This document shows, piece after piece, positions 5,305-5,320 of a DNA stretch of 5,320 nucleotides. The notes under the pieces were generated by a model. That model saw only the letters and a list, made by a program, of their open reading frames with translations. It ran no database searches and had not been told where the DNA came from. How positions within the stretch are numbered: position 1 is the first letter of the stretch; each line of letters opens with the position of its first letter. A program made the position numbers and the translations under genes. This DNA comes from Candidatus Rokuibacteriota bacterium (GTDB lineage Bacteria > JAUVQV01): contig JAUWCW010000166.1 in assembly GCA_030609125.1 (NCBI GenBank), positions 1 to 5,320 on the forward strand. Reading direction: 5' to 3'.

Positions 5305-5320
5305 CCGGTATTTGCGGGCC

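Overview
All five genes lie on the minus strand, so transcription runs from high to low coordinates. The DNA is GC-rich. The combination of a class III (c3-type) tetraheme cytochrome, a System II (ResB/CcsB) cytochrome c maturation pair and a 15-heme doubled-CXXCH cytochrome points to an anaerobic respiring bacterium of the former Deltaproteobacteria (Desulfobacterota, such as Desulfuromonadia/Geobacter relatives or neighbouring lineages). This is inferred from gene content and protein style only.

Layout in transcription order: (1) 5320-5216, a strong sigma70-like promoter (TTGACA, 17 nt, TATAAA) and a short leader with repeated AGGGA elements. (2) 5215-4799, a secreted tetraheme cytochrome c3. 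(3) 4798-4619, a 180-bp gap with three possible RNA hairpins, one with a perfect 12-bp stem. (4) 4618-3032, resB with a GTG start. (5) 2935-1877, ccsB/resC, a WWD-domain heme handling protein with an apparent extra internal segment. (6) 1787-456, an exported cytochrome with 15 heme motifs, of which the first (CX4CH) and last (CX3CH) are non-canonical. (7) 446-1, the start of an exported thioredoxin-fold (redoxin/TlpA-like) protein whose CXXC position reads GPST. It runs off the left edge.

The set reads as a cytochrome production unit. The c3 protein would be an abundant periplasmic electron shuttle, ResB and CcsB would export heme and attach it to CXXCH motifs outside the cytoplasmic membrane, and the 15-heme protein would be a demanding client and a longer-range electron conductor. 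From memory, the order small periplasmic cytochrome - resB - resC - multiheme cytochrome resembles the ppcA locus of Geobacter sulfurreducens, where a triheme c7 stands in the c3 position. That synteny was not checked here. No RNA genes, mobile elements, CRISPR arrays or convincing plus-strand genes were seen.
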